The translations under genes were made by a program, and so were the position numbers. The notes under the pieces were generated by a model. The model was given only the letters and a program-made list of their open reading frames with translations, was not told the DNA's origin and did no database searches. A stretch of 64,000 nt of DNA, from positions 62,001-126,000 of the forward strand of contig NZ_CP017705.1 in assembly GCF_002706795.1 (NCBI RefSeq), read 5' to 3'. Positions 7,123-15,985 of the stretch are shown here, piece by piece (position 1 is the first letter of the stretch; every line of letters starts with the position of its first letter). The stretch comes from Brevibacillus laterosporus DSM 25. Its GTDB lineage: Bacteria; Bacillota; Bacilli; Brevibacillales; Brevibacillaceae.

Positions 7123-9603
7123 TTATCCTTCGTCATCCGACTCTTTTTCATCATGTGATGGAATTGTGGCTTCTAACAAAACGTGGTCATAAGCCTCTTC
7201 AACAACTGTGCGACCAATTCCACCCTGTTCCGATATCGGCACTTGATCTGCTTCTACAGGTATCAAATCTCCACGTTTTGTGACAAGAATCCACTTAGGG
7301 GAATTGGGGTCTTCCAACAAAATCGCCTTGATCTGATGCGGATTCATTTTTCTTCTGCGGATCAGAAGTAAGCCTTTACCAGCTCGACCCTGTAGTGGAA
7401 TTTGAGCAATGGAAGTACGTTTCACTACTCCTTCTGTAGTTAACACTCGCAAGACACGATTATCTTCTATATCAGTAACCAGCAGGTCAATTAATTGGTC
7501 GTCTTTTGCTAAGTTAATCGCTTTGACACCACTTGAAGCTCGACCTGTTGGCGATACCTCCGTTTGTAAAAAGCGGATAACCATGCCATCCTGCGTGACG
7601 CCAACAAACGCTCCCTCATCGTTAATCAAATGAACATGATTTACTTGATCTTCACTACTCTTTAATTTAATAGCAACTACTGCACCAGATCGGTTGGTTC
7701 CATACTCTTTTAGCGCCGTCTTTTTAAGTAAGCCGCTTTTTGTTGAATGGCAAACATATAATGGCTTGTCAAAGCTATCAACAATATGTACAGCGACAAT
7801 TCTTTGCCCCTTCTCCAGAGAAAGCACATTCACCAGCGCTGTCCCGATATCTTTCCATTTTGCATCAGGAATATCGTTTACCAGAATAGCGAAATATTTA
7901 CCATCCTGAGTAAAAAATAGTGCTGTATGAGAAGTATTGGTTTCACAGAAGGTCCGTACCTTATCCCCTTCCTTTACCCCGCAGGTTTCAATAGAACCAC
8001 CCATTGATTTAAAGGAACGTGGGCTAACTCGTTTAACATACCCTTCATGCGTTACTGTCACAATACAATCCTCTACCTGGATTTGCATCGATAAATCGAG
8101 TTTAATTTCCTCAATTTCACCCTGAATCTCGGTCATACGTGGCTCACTATATTTTTTCTTAATTTCACTTAACTCAGCAACCAGAACAGAAATTAGCTTT
8201 TTCTCACTACTTAGAATAGCTTTTAGCTCCTCTATTTCCTTCGCAAGCGTCTGTAGCTCTTTCTCAAGCTTTACAATATCAATTCGTGTCAGAGAAGCTA
8301 GTTGAATGTTTAAAATAGCGTCTGCTTGAAGTTCAGTAAAACCAAACTTATCAATAATATTCTTTTTGGCATCCGCACGATCTTCCGAATCCATAATAGA
8401 ATCTACTATTTGTCTAAGGATTGACTTAGCATGAATTAATCCCTCGACGATATGCTGACGATTTTCTTTTCGGTCTAGATCAAATTGAGATCGACGTGTC
8501 ACCATCTCTTTTTGATGTGAAATATAGGCATCCAGTAGGTGCTTGAGGCCCATCTGCTTGATGGTGCCCTCATAAATAGCATTCATGTTGTAGTTATAAA
8601 AAATCTGTAAATCGGTATTTTTATATAAATAATGTAGTATCGCTTGGGCGTCAGCTTCTTTCTTCAGATCGATTACGACACGTACCTTCTTTAGCTCAGC
8701 TTCTTTACGCCCAGTCTCGTCTCGAACAGCTAGTGCACCTTCAATCTTACGTTCCATAACTAGCTCATCAATTTGAGCCACTAGCTTCGACTTAACAACG
8801 TCATATGGGATCTCACTAATCACAATACGCTTATGCTTGTTCCCTTTGGCCTCTTCAACATCAGCGCGTCCACGAATGATAAACTGACCTCTACCGGTCT
8901 CAAATGCCTTTTTAATACCGGATACGCCTTGGACAATGCCCCTATTAGAGAAGTCTGGGCCTTTGACGTATTCCATAAGCTCATCAGTCGTAATGGACGG
9001 TTTACGCATCATTGCGATCGTAGCATCAATTACTTCTCCGAGATTATGTGTAGGGATATCCGTAGCAAAACCTACAGCTATACCAGAAGCTCCATTCACC
9101 AGCAAATTAGGGAACCGTGCTGGTAAAACAGCAGGCTGCTCCGTAGAATTATCATAGTTCGGGATAAAAGGTACCGTATCCTTTTCAATATCTCGCAATA
9201 ATTCATTAGCCAGTGCAGATAAGCGTGCCTCGGTATATCGCATCGCAGCTGGAGGATCGGCATCAAGGCTACCAAAGTTACCTTGACCTTGAATTAGCAC
9301 ATGGCGCATCTTCCACCATTGTGCCATTCGTACCATAGTCTCATAAATGGAGGCATCCCCATGTGGATGGTAGGTACCCATCACGGAACCAACTGTTTTT
9401 GCTGCTTTACGGTATGGTTTATCAAAGGTGTTATTCTCTTCGTACATCGAATATAAAATCCGGCGTTGTACCGGCTTTAAGCCATCGCGAGCATCTGGAA
9501 TGGCGCGTGAGAGGATAACCAAATTGGCATAATCCCCAAAACGTTTTCCCATGATTTCTGCAAAGCTTTGTTCAATTAAACGATTAGAAAACATGCTACT
9601 CAT
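7123..9603 (-). CDS. parC: DNA topoisomerase IV subunit A
   Basis: 826 residues. The breakage-reunion domain opens with ARDGLKPVQRRILYSMYE and contains YHPHGDASIYETMVRMAQ, the quinolone-resistance region. The catalytic Tyr is in AMRYTEARLS (near residue 120). The C-terminal half is a beta-pinwheel with repeats such as GYVKRVS and GMVIRFLQ. It works with ParE as an A2B2 enzyme that decatenates daughter chromosomes. The ATG overlaps the stop of parE by 8 bases, so the subunits are translationally coupled. Pairing with the adjacent B subunit, away from any recF/gyrB/dnaA block, supports ParC over GyrA. Confidence 0.95.
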   Translation of the reverse strand: MSSMFSNRLIEQSFAEIMGKRFGDYANLVILSRAIPDARDGLKPVQRRILYSMYEENNTFDKPYRKAAKTVGSVMGTYHPHGDASIYETMVRMAQWWKMRHVLIQGQGNFGSLDADPPAAMRYTEARLSALANELLRDIEKDTVPFIPNYDNSTEQPAVLPARFPNLLVNGASGIAVGFATDIPTHNLGEVIDATIAMMRKPSITTDELMEYVKGPDFSNRGIVQGVSGIKKAFETGRGQFIIRGRADVEEAKGNKHKRIVISEIPYDVVKSKLVAQIDELVMERKIEGALAVRDETGRKEAELKKVRVVIDLKKEADAQAILHYLYKNTDLQIFYNYNMNAIYEGTIKQMGLKHLLDAYISHQKEMVTRRSQFDLDRKENRQHIVEGLIHAKSILRQIVDSIMDSEDRADAKKNIIDKFGFTELQADAILNIQLASLTRIDIVKLEKELQTLAKEIEELKAILSSEKKLISVLVAELSEIKKKYSEPRMTEIQGEIEEIKLDLSMQIQVEDCIVTVTHEGYVKRVSPRSFKSMGGSIETCGVKEGDKVRTFCETNTSHTALFFTQDGKYFAILVNDIPDAKWKDIGTALVNVLSLEKGQRIVAVHIVDSFDKPLYVCHSTKSGLLKKTALKEYGTNRSGAVVAIKLKSSEDQVNHVHLINDEGAFVGVTQDGMVIRFLQTEVSPTGRASSGVKAINLAKDDQLIDLLVTDIEDNRVLRVLTTEGVVKRTSIAQIPLQGRAGKGLLLIRRRKMNPHQIKAILLEDPNSPKWILVTKRGDLIPVEADQVPISEQGGIGRTVVEEAYDHVLLEATIPSHDEKESDDEG

Positions 9604-11563
9604 CCTCTCCTACTTCAAATGTGACATGGGTTTCGATCCATTCACGGCGAGGAGGGACTTTATCGCCCATTAAAACCGTAATTAATTTTTCACAGTGAGC
9701 CCGATCTGCAAGAGACACTTGGATTAACTTCCGGTTCTCAGGGTCCATTGTCGTCTCCCATAATTGATCTGGGTTCATCTCACCTAAGCCTTTATAACGC
9801 GTAATTTTTGCCCCTTTACCTAACTTTTTCAGAGCGATGTCCAGTTCTTCATCATCCCAGCAATAATAGGATTCTGCACCCTTCTTGCCTTTTCCACCAT
9901 CTTTAGCTACTTGATAAAGAGGTGGCTGAGCAATATAAAGCTTATTAGAGGCAATAAGCGGCTGCATATATCGGAAGAAGAAGGTTAATAACAGCGCTTG
10001 GATATGCGAACCATCCACGTCTGCGTCTGACATGATAATAATTTTATCAAACGCACAATTTTCTATGGAAAATTCTTCACCGATATCTGTCTCCAGCACT
10101 TCTAAAATCGTTCTGAACTCTTCGTTAGATAAAACATCGGATAATTTAGCCTTCTCCGTGTTCAACGGCTTTCCTTTCAAACCAAAAATCGCTTGATATT
10201 CGGAGTTACGAGCTTGCTTAGCAGATCCCCCTGCCGAATCACCCTCAACTAGGAAAAGCTCATTAATACTCGGATTTTTATATTGAGGTGGTGCAAATTT
10301 TTCAGAAATGGATTTACGCTTCTTAGTACCCTTCCCCTTTTTGTCCCCGCGCAACGCTTCTCTTTGTTTGCGAAGCTCCTCACGAATTTGCATCGATTTT
10401 AATGCTTTATCAATTAATAGCTTAGCGATTTCCGGATTTTCTTCTAGGAAAAAGCCCAATTTTTCCGAGATAATCTGTTCTACAATGGTACGTGCTTCTT
10501 CATTACCCAATTTGTCTTTCGTTTGTGATTCAAACTGAACATCAGACATTTGCAGGGATAACACACCTAGAAAACCTTCACGTAAATCATTCCCGGTCAA
10601 ATTAGGATCTTTTTCTTTGATATACCCTTTCTTGCGGGCAAAGTCATTAAAAATCCTTGTGGTGGCATTTTTAAAGCCAGTGACATGCGTTCCACCATCA
10701 TTTGTAGGGATCGAATTTACATACGAAGCTAGTGTCTCAGTATAGCCATCATTGTATTGGAAGGCTAACTCTACGTACACATTATCCTTCTCTCCATCAA
10801 AGTAAACAACAGAATGGAGAGCGTTTTTTCCCTCGTTTAAATACTCTACGTATGATTTAATGCCTTCTTCATAATAGAATTCTTCTTTACGTGTCTCTGA
10901 CGTACGTTTATCAATTAACACCATGCGTAAGCCTTTCAACAGAAAAGCTGTTTCACGGAAGCGGTCACGCAAGGTTTCGTAATCAAATTTAGTGGTTGTA
11001 AATACCTCCGGATCTGGTTGGAACGTTACGGTTGTCCCTGTACGCTTAGACTTTCCTACAATATCAAGGCCCGTTACCGCTTTACCTACAAGTTCCTGTC
11101 CATTCTTGTCCACCAAGTATTCAAAGCGTTGTTTATAAATGTTCCCTTCTCGGTGGATTTCTACTTCTAGCCAGCGAGATAAAGCAACAACGACGCTGGA
11201 GCCAACTCCATGTAAACCACCGCTTTTTTTATACCCGCCACCGCCAAATTTACCACCTGCGTGAAGCGTGGTAAAAATGACCTCTGGCACTGGACGTCCA
11301 GATTTATGCATACCTGTTGGTATACCGCGACCGTGGTCCTCCACACTTACGCTACCATCCGGATAAAGAGTGACAATAATACGATCGTTCACGCCAGCCA
11401 AAGCTTCATCTTTAGCATTATCCACGATCTCCCACACTAAGTGGTGCAAACCGCGTGATCCGGTGGAGCCTATATACATACCAGGTCTTTTACGTACGGC
11501 GATCAAGCCTTCCAGGACCTGAATATCGTCTTCGGTATATGATAGTGCTCGATTATCAGCCAT
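9596..11563 (-). CDS. parE: DNA topoisomerase IV subunit B
   Basis: 655 residues from the ATG at 11563, which has GAGGGGA 7 bases upstream; a longer in-frame start at 11605 lacks such a site. The GHKL ATPase domain shows EIVDNAKDEALAG, DHGRGIPTGMH and GLHGVGSSVVVALS. The Toprim part shows LVEGDSAGGSAKQARN and MSDADVDGSHIQALLL, which bind Mg2+. The protein hydrolyses ATP to drive strand passage with ParC. It overlaps parC by 8 bases in a two-gene operon. Confidence 0.95.
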   Translation of the reverse strand: MADNRALSYTEDDIQVLEGLIAVRKRPGMYIGSTGSRGLHHLVWEIVDNAKDEALAGVNDRIIVTLYPDGSVSVEDHGRGIPTGMHKSGRPVPEVIFTTLHAGGKFGGGGYKKSGGLHGVGSSVVVALSRWLEVEIHREGNIYKQRFEYLVDKNGQELVGKAVTGLDIVGKSKRTGTTVTFQPDPEVFTTTKFDYETLRDRFRETAFLLKGLRMVLIDKRTSETRKEEFYYEEGIKSYVEYLNEGKNALHSVVYFDGEKDNVYVELAFQYNDGYTETLASYVNSIPTNDGGTHVTGFKNATTRIFNDFARKKGYIKEKDPNLTGNDLREGFLGVLSLQMSDVQFESQTKDKLGNEEARTIVEQIISEKLGFFLEENPEIAKLLIDKALKSMQIREELRKQREALRGDKKGKGTKKRKSISEKFAPPQYKNPSINELFLVEGDSAGGSAKQARNSEYQAIFGLKGKPLNTEKAKLSDVLSNEEFRTILEVLETDIGEEFSIENCAFDKIIIMSDADVDGSHIQALLLTFFFRYMQPLIASNKLYIAQPPLYQVAKDGGKGKKGAESYYCWDDEELDIALKKLGKGAKITRYKGLGEMNPDQLWETTMDPENRKLIQVSLADRAHCEKLITVLMGDKVPPRREWIETHVTFEVGEDE

Positions 11564-11971
11564 TCTGTTCTCCCCTCTTACACACTCGCAATCAACGTTC
11601 CTCAAGCGAATACCTAATCGCTATTTTATCTCATTTCATGAAAAGAAAAAACTCTTTTACATGAAAGCTCTTACATAGTTGCTACTATACATGTATTTTG
11701 CTTGTTGTTCCACAGTAACAAACCTGCATACAGGAAAATTTCACCTTTTATCTTGATTTTCTCTATTCTTGTAGAAAAATAGCCATCTTTATCCCTTTCT
11801 AACAAAGGTAACGTTCTTCCTGCTTTTTCATATGTATTTTTTTTTGCAACCCAGCTCTTTCAAAAAATAAGCCTCTTATGTACATCTAACTTTCTAAAAG
11901 ACAGGAACATTAGTTCGTTTCTTATAGATAAATACAGCCACCCTGCCGTTTGGACAAGATGGCTGAAAGAC
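11564..11971. other. Non-coding stretch between parE and yebC
   Basis: These 408 AT-rich bases hold the parE leader and the end of the yebC transcript. I see a weak inverted repeat (CATGAAAAG / CTTTTACATG, about 11637-11662) and the yebC hairpin at 11934-11966. There is no convincing sigma-A promoter and no open frame with a ribosome binding site. Confidence 0.5.
11934..11966 (-). terminator. Probable terminator of yebC
   Basis: On the minus strand CAGCCA...TGGCTG closes a hairpin just after the yebC stop. The T-run that follows is interrupted (TATTTAT), so efficiency is uncertain. Confidence 0.5.
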
Positions 11972-12718
11972 TTAGCCTTGAATACGTTCCAGCTCTTCTT
12001 TATCGATGTCGTAATTCGCATACACATTTTGCACGTCGTCATTTTCTTCAAATGCTTCCATCATCTTCAGGATTTTTTCAGCATCTTCGCCTGCAACCTT
12101 GACAGTGTTTTGTGGAATCCACTGTACTTCAGCATTGGCAAATTTGTATCCCTCTGCTTCCAAAGCCTGCTTTACTTGCTCCATTTCGTGAGGATGCGTA
12201 ATGACTTCGTATTCTTCCTCTGTCACGATCAAATCCTCTGCACCAGCTTCTAGGGCTTGCATCAGCATTGTATCTTCATCAACTTCAAATTGTTCACGGT
12301 CAATAACAATCGCACCTTTACGGTCAAACATGAAGCTTACAGAGCCTGTTTCACCCATATTACCACCGCGTTTACCAAAAATAGAGCGAACGTCAGCGGC
12401 TGTACGATTTCGATTATCAGACAAGCATTCTACGATAACAGCTACGCCGCCTGGAGCATATCCTTCATAACGGATTTCTTCGTAATTATCCCCTTGGCCA
12501 CTGTCCGTAGCTTTTTTAATCGCACGCTCAATATTGTCATTGGGCATATTAATAGCTCGTGCATTGGCAATAATTGCTTTTAGTTTCAGGTTTGCATTGG
12601 GGTCAGGTCCGCCGTTTCTAGCTTCTACATAAATTTGACGAGCTAACTTAACATATTGATTGTTTTTCTTTTGATCGGCTGCACCTTTTTTTCCTGCAAA
12701 TAACTTAAACTTTGGCAT
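11972..12718 (-). CDS. yebC: YebC/PmpR family protein
   Basis: 248 residues, the usual family length. It starts MPKFKLFAGKKGAADQKK and contains the family blocks GGPDPNANLKLKAIIANARAINMPN and RIPQNTV-like WIPQNTVKV. Members act as transcription regulators or, in one branch, help ribosomes at proline stretches. Both activities are known in the family and this sequence alone does not decide between them. GGAG lies 8 bases before the ATG. The gene is monocistronic here, next to the parE operon on the same strand. Confidence 0.92.
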   Translation of the reverse strand: MPKFKLFAGKKGAADQKKNNQYVKLARQIYVEARNGGPDPNANLKLKAIIANARAINMPNDNIERAIKKATDSGQGDNYEEIRYEGYAPGGVAVIVECLSDNRNRTAADVRSIFGKRGGNMGETGSVSFMFDRKGAIVIDREQFEVDEDTMLMQALEAGAEDLIVTEEEYEVITHPHEMEQVKQALEAEGYKFANAEVQWIPQNTVKVAGEDAEKILKMMEAFEENDDVQNVYANYDIDKEELERIQG

Positions 12719-12831
12719 GTGAAACTCTCCTCACCAGAAATGTCTGCTTGGGTATGAAATAATAACTTATTCTAGCAAAAAGTAACGATTCGTACAAGGC
12801 TAGCTCGTCTGATTGCCACAAAGATGGCAAG

Positions 12832-12855
12832 GGTAAAGACATAATTACAGGGTAA
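12832..12855 (+). promoter_or_regulatory. Possible sigma-B-type promoter of the YflT-like gene
   Basis: GGTAAA, 12 bases, GGGTAA resembles the general-stress consensus GTTTAA-N12-15-GGGTAT. It lies 44 bases before the GTG start. The -35 half matches only 4 of 6, so this is weak and rests partly on the stress family of the gene. Confidence 0.3.
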
Positions 12856-12898
12856 GCTAGATAGTGAACCCATACCTATTTGCGAGGAGGATGAACCT

Positions 12899-13288
12899 GT
12901 GCTAAGTGCAACGAAACCGTTTGTAAAGCTGCATAAGTACGACGAGCATCTGGTGGCTGACATTGAGGCACTCAATTCATCTGGTTATGCTAAAGATGAC
13001 ATTTATGTGTTGAAATGGAATCCTGATAAAAATCATTCCAATCAACGCGACAATTTTTACAAATATAGTACTCATTTTGAAAAAGCAAAAGGCCATATCG
13101 ACGGCAAAGCCAATTTTTTTGACAATGGTGGGAAGGAATTACGTTCTAAGCTCGAACATATTGGACTAACCAAAGACGAAGCCTCAGCCCTAGTTCGAGA
13201 ACTGGAAGAAACGGATAAAACCTGCATCTTGGCTGTGCATGATTTAAAAGATAATATTATTGAAATGAATACGCTATATAATCAGTAG
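12899..13288 (+). CDS. YflT/general stress protein 17M-like protein
   Basis: 129 residues. The N-terminal part (VKLHKYDEHLVADIEALNSSGYAKDDIYVL) fits the heat-stress YflT domain found in small Bacillus general-stress proteins. The rest is polar and helical. The start is GTG at 12899 with GAGGAGG about 8 bases upstream; no in-frame ATG has a comparable site. It is a single gene flanked by a terminator shared with the convergent DUF1292 gene. The biochemical role of the family is not known to me. Confidence 0.75.
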   Translation: MLSATKPFVKLHKYDEHLVADIEALNSSGYAKDDIYVLKWNPDKNHSNQRDNFYKYSTHFEKAKGHIDGKANFFDNGGKELRSKLEHIGLTKDEASALVRELEETDKTCILAVHDLKDNIIEMNTLYNQ

Positions 13289-13306
13289 GGTGTTCAAACC
13301 AGCAAG

Positions 13307-13337
13307 AAACCCGGAGTAGAGAGTAGCTCCGGGTTTT
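13307..13337. terminator. Bidirectional terminator between the YflT-like and DUF1292 genes
   Basis: AAACCCGGAG and CTCCGGGTTTT form a strong hairpin with T-runs on both strands, between two convergent genes. Confidence 0.9.
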
Positions 13338-13364
13338 GATTTATCACATTTTTACATGGTTCTT

Positions 13365-13664
13365 TTACTCGTGAGTACGGTCAATTAGTTCAATGCCTTC
13401 CATTGTCTCATGCAATTTCGCATGAGCAGCTTCTTCCTCTTCTTCTAGCAATGGAACTAGTTCTCCCTCTTCAATACCAAACACATAAATGTCGATTTCG
13501 CCTTCTTCATCAATCTCGTCTTCTTCGGTTGCTTCCGTAAGTGCAACAAATTGTTTGTTATTTAATTCAAACATCGCGATTACTTCAAAATCGCCCATTT
13601 CTTCGCCATTTTCATCGTCAAGTGTGATGATATCACCTAAAGCCAAATCTTTTTCGTTTTCCAT
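13365..13664 (-). CDS. DUF1292 (YrzB family) protein
   Basis: 99 residues and strongly acidic (runs of Glu near residues 45-55 and 73-80). The signature ITLDDENGEEMGDFEVIAMFELNNKQFVAL is that of the DUF1292/YrzB family, usually found near the alaS-ruvX region in Bacilli. Here it stands alone, outside that setting. AGGAGG lies about 9 bases before the ATG. Function unknown in the family. Confidence 0.85.
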   Translation of the reverse strand: MENEKDLALGDIITLDDENGEEMGDFEVIAMFELNNKQFVALTEATEEDEIDEEGEIDIYVFGIEEGELVPLLEEEEEAAHAKLHETMEGIELIDRTHE

Positions 13665-13862
13665 GTGTATATGCCTCCTGCTCTTATTCGCTTAGGTTAT
13701 GTATCGTCGTCCATTCAGACAGCAACTCATATGTTTAGTGTGGAGTAACATAACATGCTAGATACTAGCTCATTTAGCTAGTCCCATCCAGTATTCCCCG
13801 ACACCTTTCTTAGCATACCTTGCTTTTTAGGAAAAGTCTATGAGAAGTTCTTTAACATAAAA

Positions 13863-13888
13863 GACCGTCTCCTTCTGGGGAGACGGCC
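13863..13888 (-). terminator. Intrinsic terminator after the 13932-14123 gene
   Basis: On the minus strand GCCGTCTCC pairs with GGAGACGGT around a 6-base loop, followed by CTTTTAT. It ends the small gene and probably also the long upstream ECF/ABC operon. Confidence 0.8.
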
Positions 13889-13931
13889 TCATCCATCTAT
13901 CTACCACTGTTTGCTCTGTTACAAACGTAAA

Positions 13932-14123
13932 CTAATTAGCCTCGTAGGGAATCTCTTCAATGACTCCTTTTTCAATCAGAAAAGCTTCCTCCGCTTCCAA
14001 GATTGCAATAATCTCTTGGCGTCCTACTTTCATGCCGCCTTCAGCAAGTTTTCTTTCTACGAATTGCAGCATCTCTTCATAGTCTAACACTTGTACATCT
14101 TGTTGATTATTTTGTTGTCCCAT
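13932..14123 (-). CDS. Small acidic protein of unknown function
   Basis: 63 residues from the ATG at 14123, which has GGGGGT about 8 bases upstream; the upstream ATG at 14183 has no such site. The sequence is mostly helical (DYEEMLQFVERKLAEGG, then QEIIAILEAEEAFLIEKG) with a Gln/Asn-rich start. I do not recognise a family. It lies 66 bases after the ABC permease gene with no terminator between, so it may be the last gene of that operon. Confidence 0.6.
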   Translation of the reverse strand: MGQQNNQQDVQVLDYEEMLQFVERKLAEGGMKVGRQEIIAILEAEEAFLIEKGVIEEIPYEAN

Positions 14124-14189
14124 GGTTATTACCCCCTGCATTCTCTCAGCCATTCTTTGGGTAGTATAGCATGAATCCACCAAGCTAGG

Positions 14190-15059
14190 CTATTCTCTAG
14201 CGCTTTCACCGTTGCTCTCTTGTTTTCGTGTCCAGGGACGGCGCACTGGCTTTAATAAGTATGCAGACCAGCATAATAAGCTGACACTTAGCACTAGATA
14301 AAAGCTTGCGAAATAGCCCCAATAAAAATCTTCACTGCTCGATACAGAAGAGAAATGCGTCATGCCAAGAATACGTGAACCGACTATGCATGGATTAATA
14401 TAGGTTAACCACTTTATTAGGAAAAAATTTTCTATTCCATTACTGTCAGGATACCAGTAATGCAAAATCGCTACCAAAAAGTATAAGAGAAACCCTGTAC
14501 CTACCACAAAGAAAAAGGCAATTCCATATGCAATAATCGTACTTACACCGGTTCGTTTAACCCATGTTGAACAAAAAATCCCTAACGAGCCAAAAAACAG
14601 GATGTTGATAGCAAAAAAGAGAATGATACTAAAAATTTGAGATGGCGATACCCCACCATACAAGAATACAAAGCTGTACAGAGGCAGAGAAGCCATAATT
14701 AAGAGAAACATAAAAGACAGGGATGTAACCAGCTTGCTTAAAATAATCCGTCGTGGCGATAATTGAGTGGTTAATAGGATATTAAGGGTCTGCCTTTCCC
14801 TTTCACCACTAATTGTTCCCGCTGCTAATGCCGGCGCAATAAAACAAATCAAGGCATAATGCAGAGCGGACATTGCCAAAAATAGATCATCTCCCTCTCC
14901 TAAAAAAAACGTGTTAGTTTTCTCCATAATGGTTAAATACCCCAGCAGTACAGCACCAAAAACCATTAGATAGCTAAACAGAATCCAGATTGACCTTTTA
15001 GAGCGAAATCTCTCTCGCAATTCTTTGGAAATAAGCGGATTACCAAAAAAATTCCCCAT
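14190..15059 (-). CDS. ABC-2 type transporter permease
   Basis: 289 residues with about six membrane segments. It opens with NPLISKELRERFRSKRSIWI, the amphipathic lead-in of ABC-2 permeases, and contains the family stretch ISGERERQTLNILLTTQLSPRRIILSKL. Its ATG shares one base with the stop of the upstream ATPase gene (TAATG). Together they form an exporter-type ABC transporter. The operon context links it to an ECF sigma factor and a large membrane-anchored partner. Substrate unknown. Confidence 0.85.
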   Translation of the reverse strand: MGNFFGNPLISKELRERFRSKRSIWILFSYLMVFGAVLLGYLTIMEKTNTFFLGEGDDLFLAMSALHYALICFIAPALAAGTISGERERQTLNILLTTQLSPRRIILSKLVTSLSFMFLLIMASLPLYSFVFLYGGVSPSQIFSIILFFAINILFFGSLGIFCSTWVKRTGVSTIIAYGIAFFFVVGTGFLLYFLVAILHYWYPDSNGIENFFLIKWLTYINPCIVGSRILGMTHFSSVSSSEDFYWGYFASFYLVLSVSLLCWSAYLLKPVRRPWTRKQESNGESARE

Positions 15060-15985
15060 TAGTTGCCCACCCCTTCCGTAATAGCTAAGAACACATCTTC
15101 CAGGTTTTCTTGTGAGTCTGCGAAATGTGTTACAGGGATGTTCGCCTGTATTAACTGCTGTAGTAAAATAACCTTCTCTTCTGGTGTACCAGTAAAGTGA
15201 AAACGGAAATGACTGTTTTTGTTATCTAAGCGTTTCACAAAAGGAGAGGCATGTAGGATTTGTTCTGCAAGCTCTACGTTACCCAACGTTTTTACTTGCA
15301 TAATAGAGATACCGCGTGTCTCTGTGCTCACTTCGTTAACGGCTCCATTTGCAATGAGCTGACCTTTTTCGATGACGCCAATCTCGTCGCAGAGCTCTGC
15401 TAGTTCAGGCAAGATATGAGAGCTAATTAGAATTGTTTTGCCCATTCCTTGTAATTTCTTTAAGATTTCTCGCATTTCAATGCGTGCCCGTGGGTCCAAT
15501 CCTGAAGCAGGTTCATCCAAAATAAGAATTTCTGGACTATGAACTAAACAACGCGCTAAACCAAGACGCTGTTTCATTCCACGTGACAAATGATCGACAT
15601 AAGCATCAGCTTTATTACTGAGATTAACCAAATCTAACAGATCAGCTACTAAGTTGGAACGGTTTCGGGCTGGAATATTATATGCCCTTGCATAAAAATC
15701 AAGGTATTCTGTAGCTTTTAAATTATCATAAACACCAAAAAAGTCAGGCATGTAGCCTAGGAGCTGTTTAACCTCCCTAGGCTCCTTCTCTACATCATAT
15801 CCGCCAACATAAGCCTTTCCACTGGTAGCTGGTAGGAGAGTAGCAAGAATCATCATCGTCGTACTCTTGCCTGCACCATTTGGCCCAATAAACCCATAAA
15901 CGCTCCCCTTTTGAATGGATAGATTCACATTCTTTAGGGCTTCAAACTTCCCATATTGTTTGGAGAGATTCTGCGTCTGTATCAT
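15059..15985 (-). CDS. ABC transporter ATP-binding protein (exporter type)
   Basis: 308 residues. Walker A GPNGAGKSTTMMILATL, signature LSRGMKQRLGLARCLVHSPEILILDEPASGLDPRARIEM and H-loop SSHILPEL are all intact. A C-terminal domain of about 80 residues follows. It is of the CcmA/DrrA class that pairs with ABC-2 permeases. The start overlaps the stop of the 768-residue gene by one base and the stop overlaps the permease start, so three genes are translationally coupled. Confidence 0.9.
   Translation of the reverse strand: MIQTQNLSKQYGKFEALKNVNLSIQKGSVYGFIGPNGAGKSTTMMILATLLPATSGKAYVGGYDVEKEPREVKQLLGYMPDFFGVYDNLKATEYLDFYARAYNIPARNRSNLVADLLDLVNLSNKADAYVDHLSRGMKQRLGLARCLVHSPEILILDEPASGLDPRARIEMREILKKLQGMGKTILISSHILPELAELCDEIGVIEKGQLIANGAVNEVSTETRGISIMQVKTLGNVELAEQILHASPFVKRLDNKNSHFRFHFTGTPEEKVILLQQLIQANIPVTHFADSQENLEDVFLAITEGVGN

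Noticed and set aside
11637..11662. Weak inverted repeat upstream of parE as an operator or attenuator
   Set aside because: Short, AT-rich and interrupted; likely by chance.
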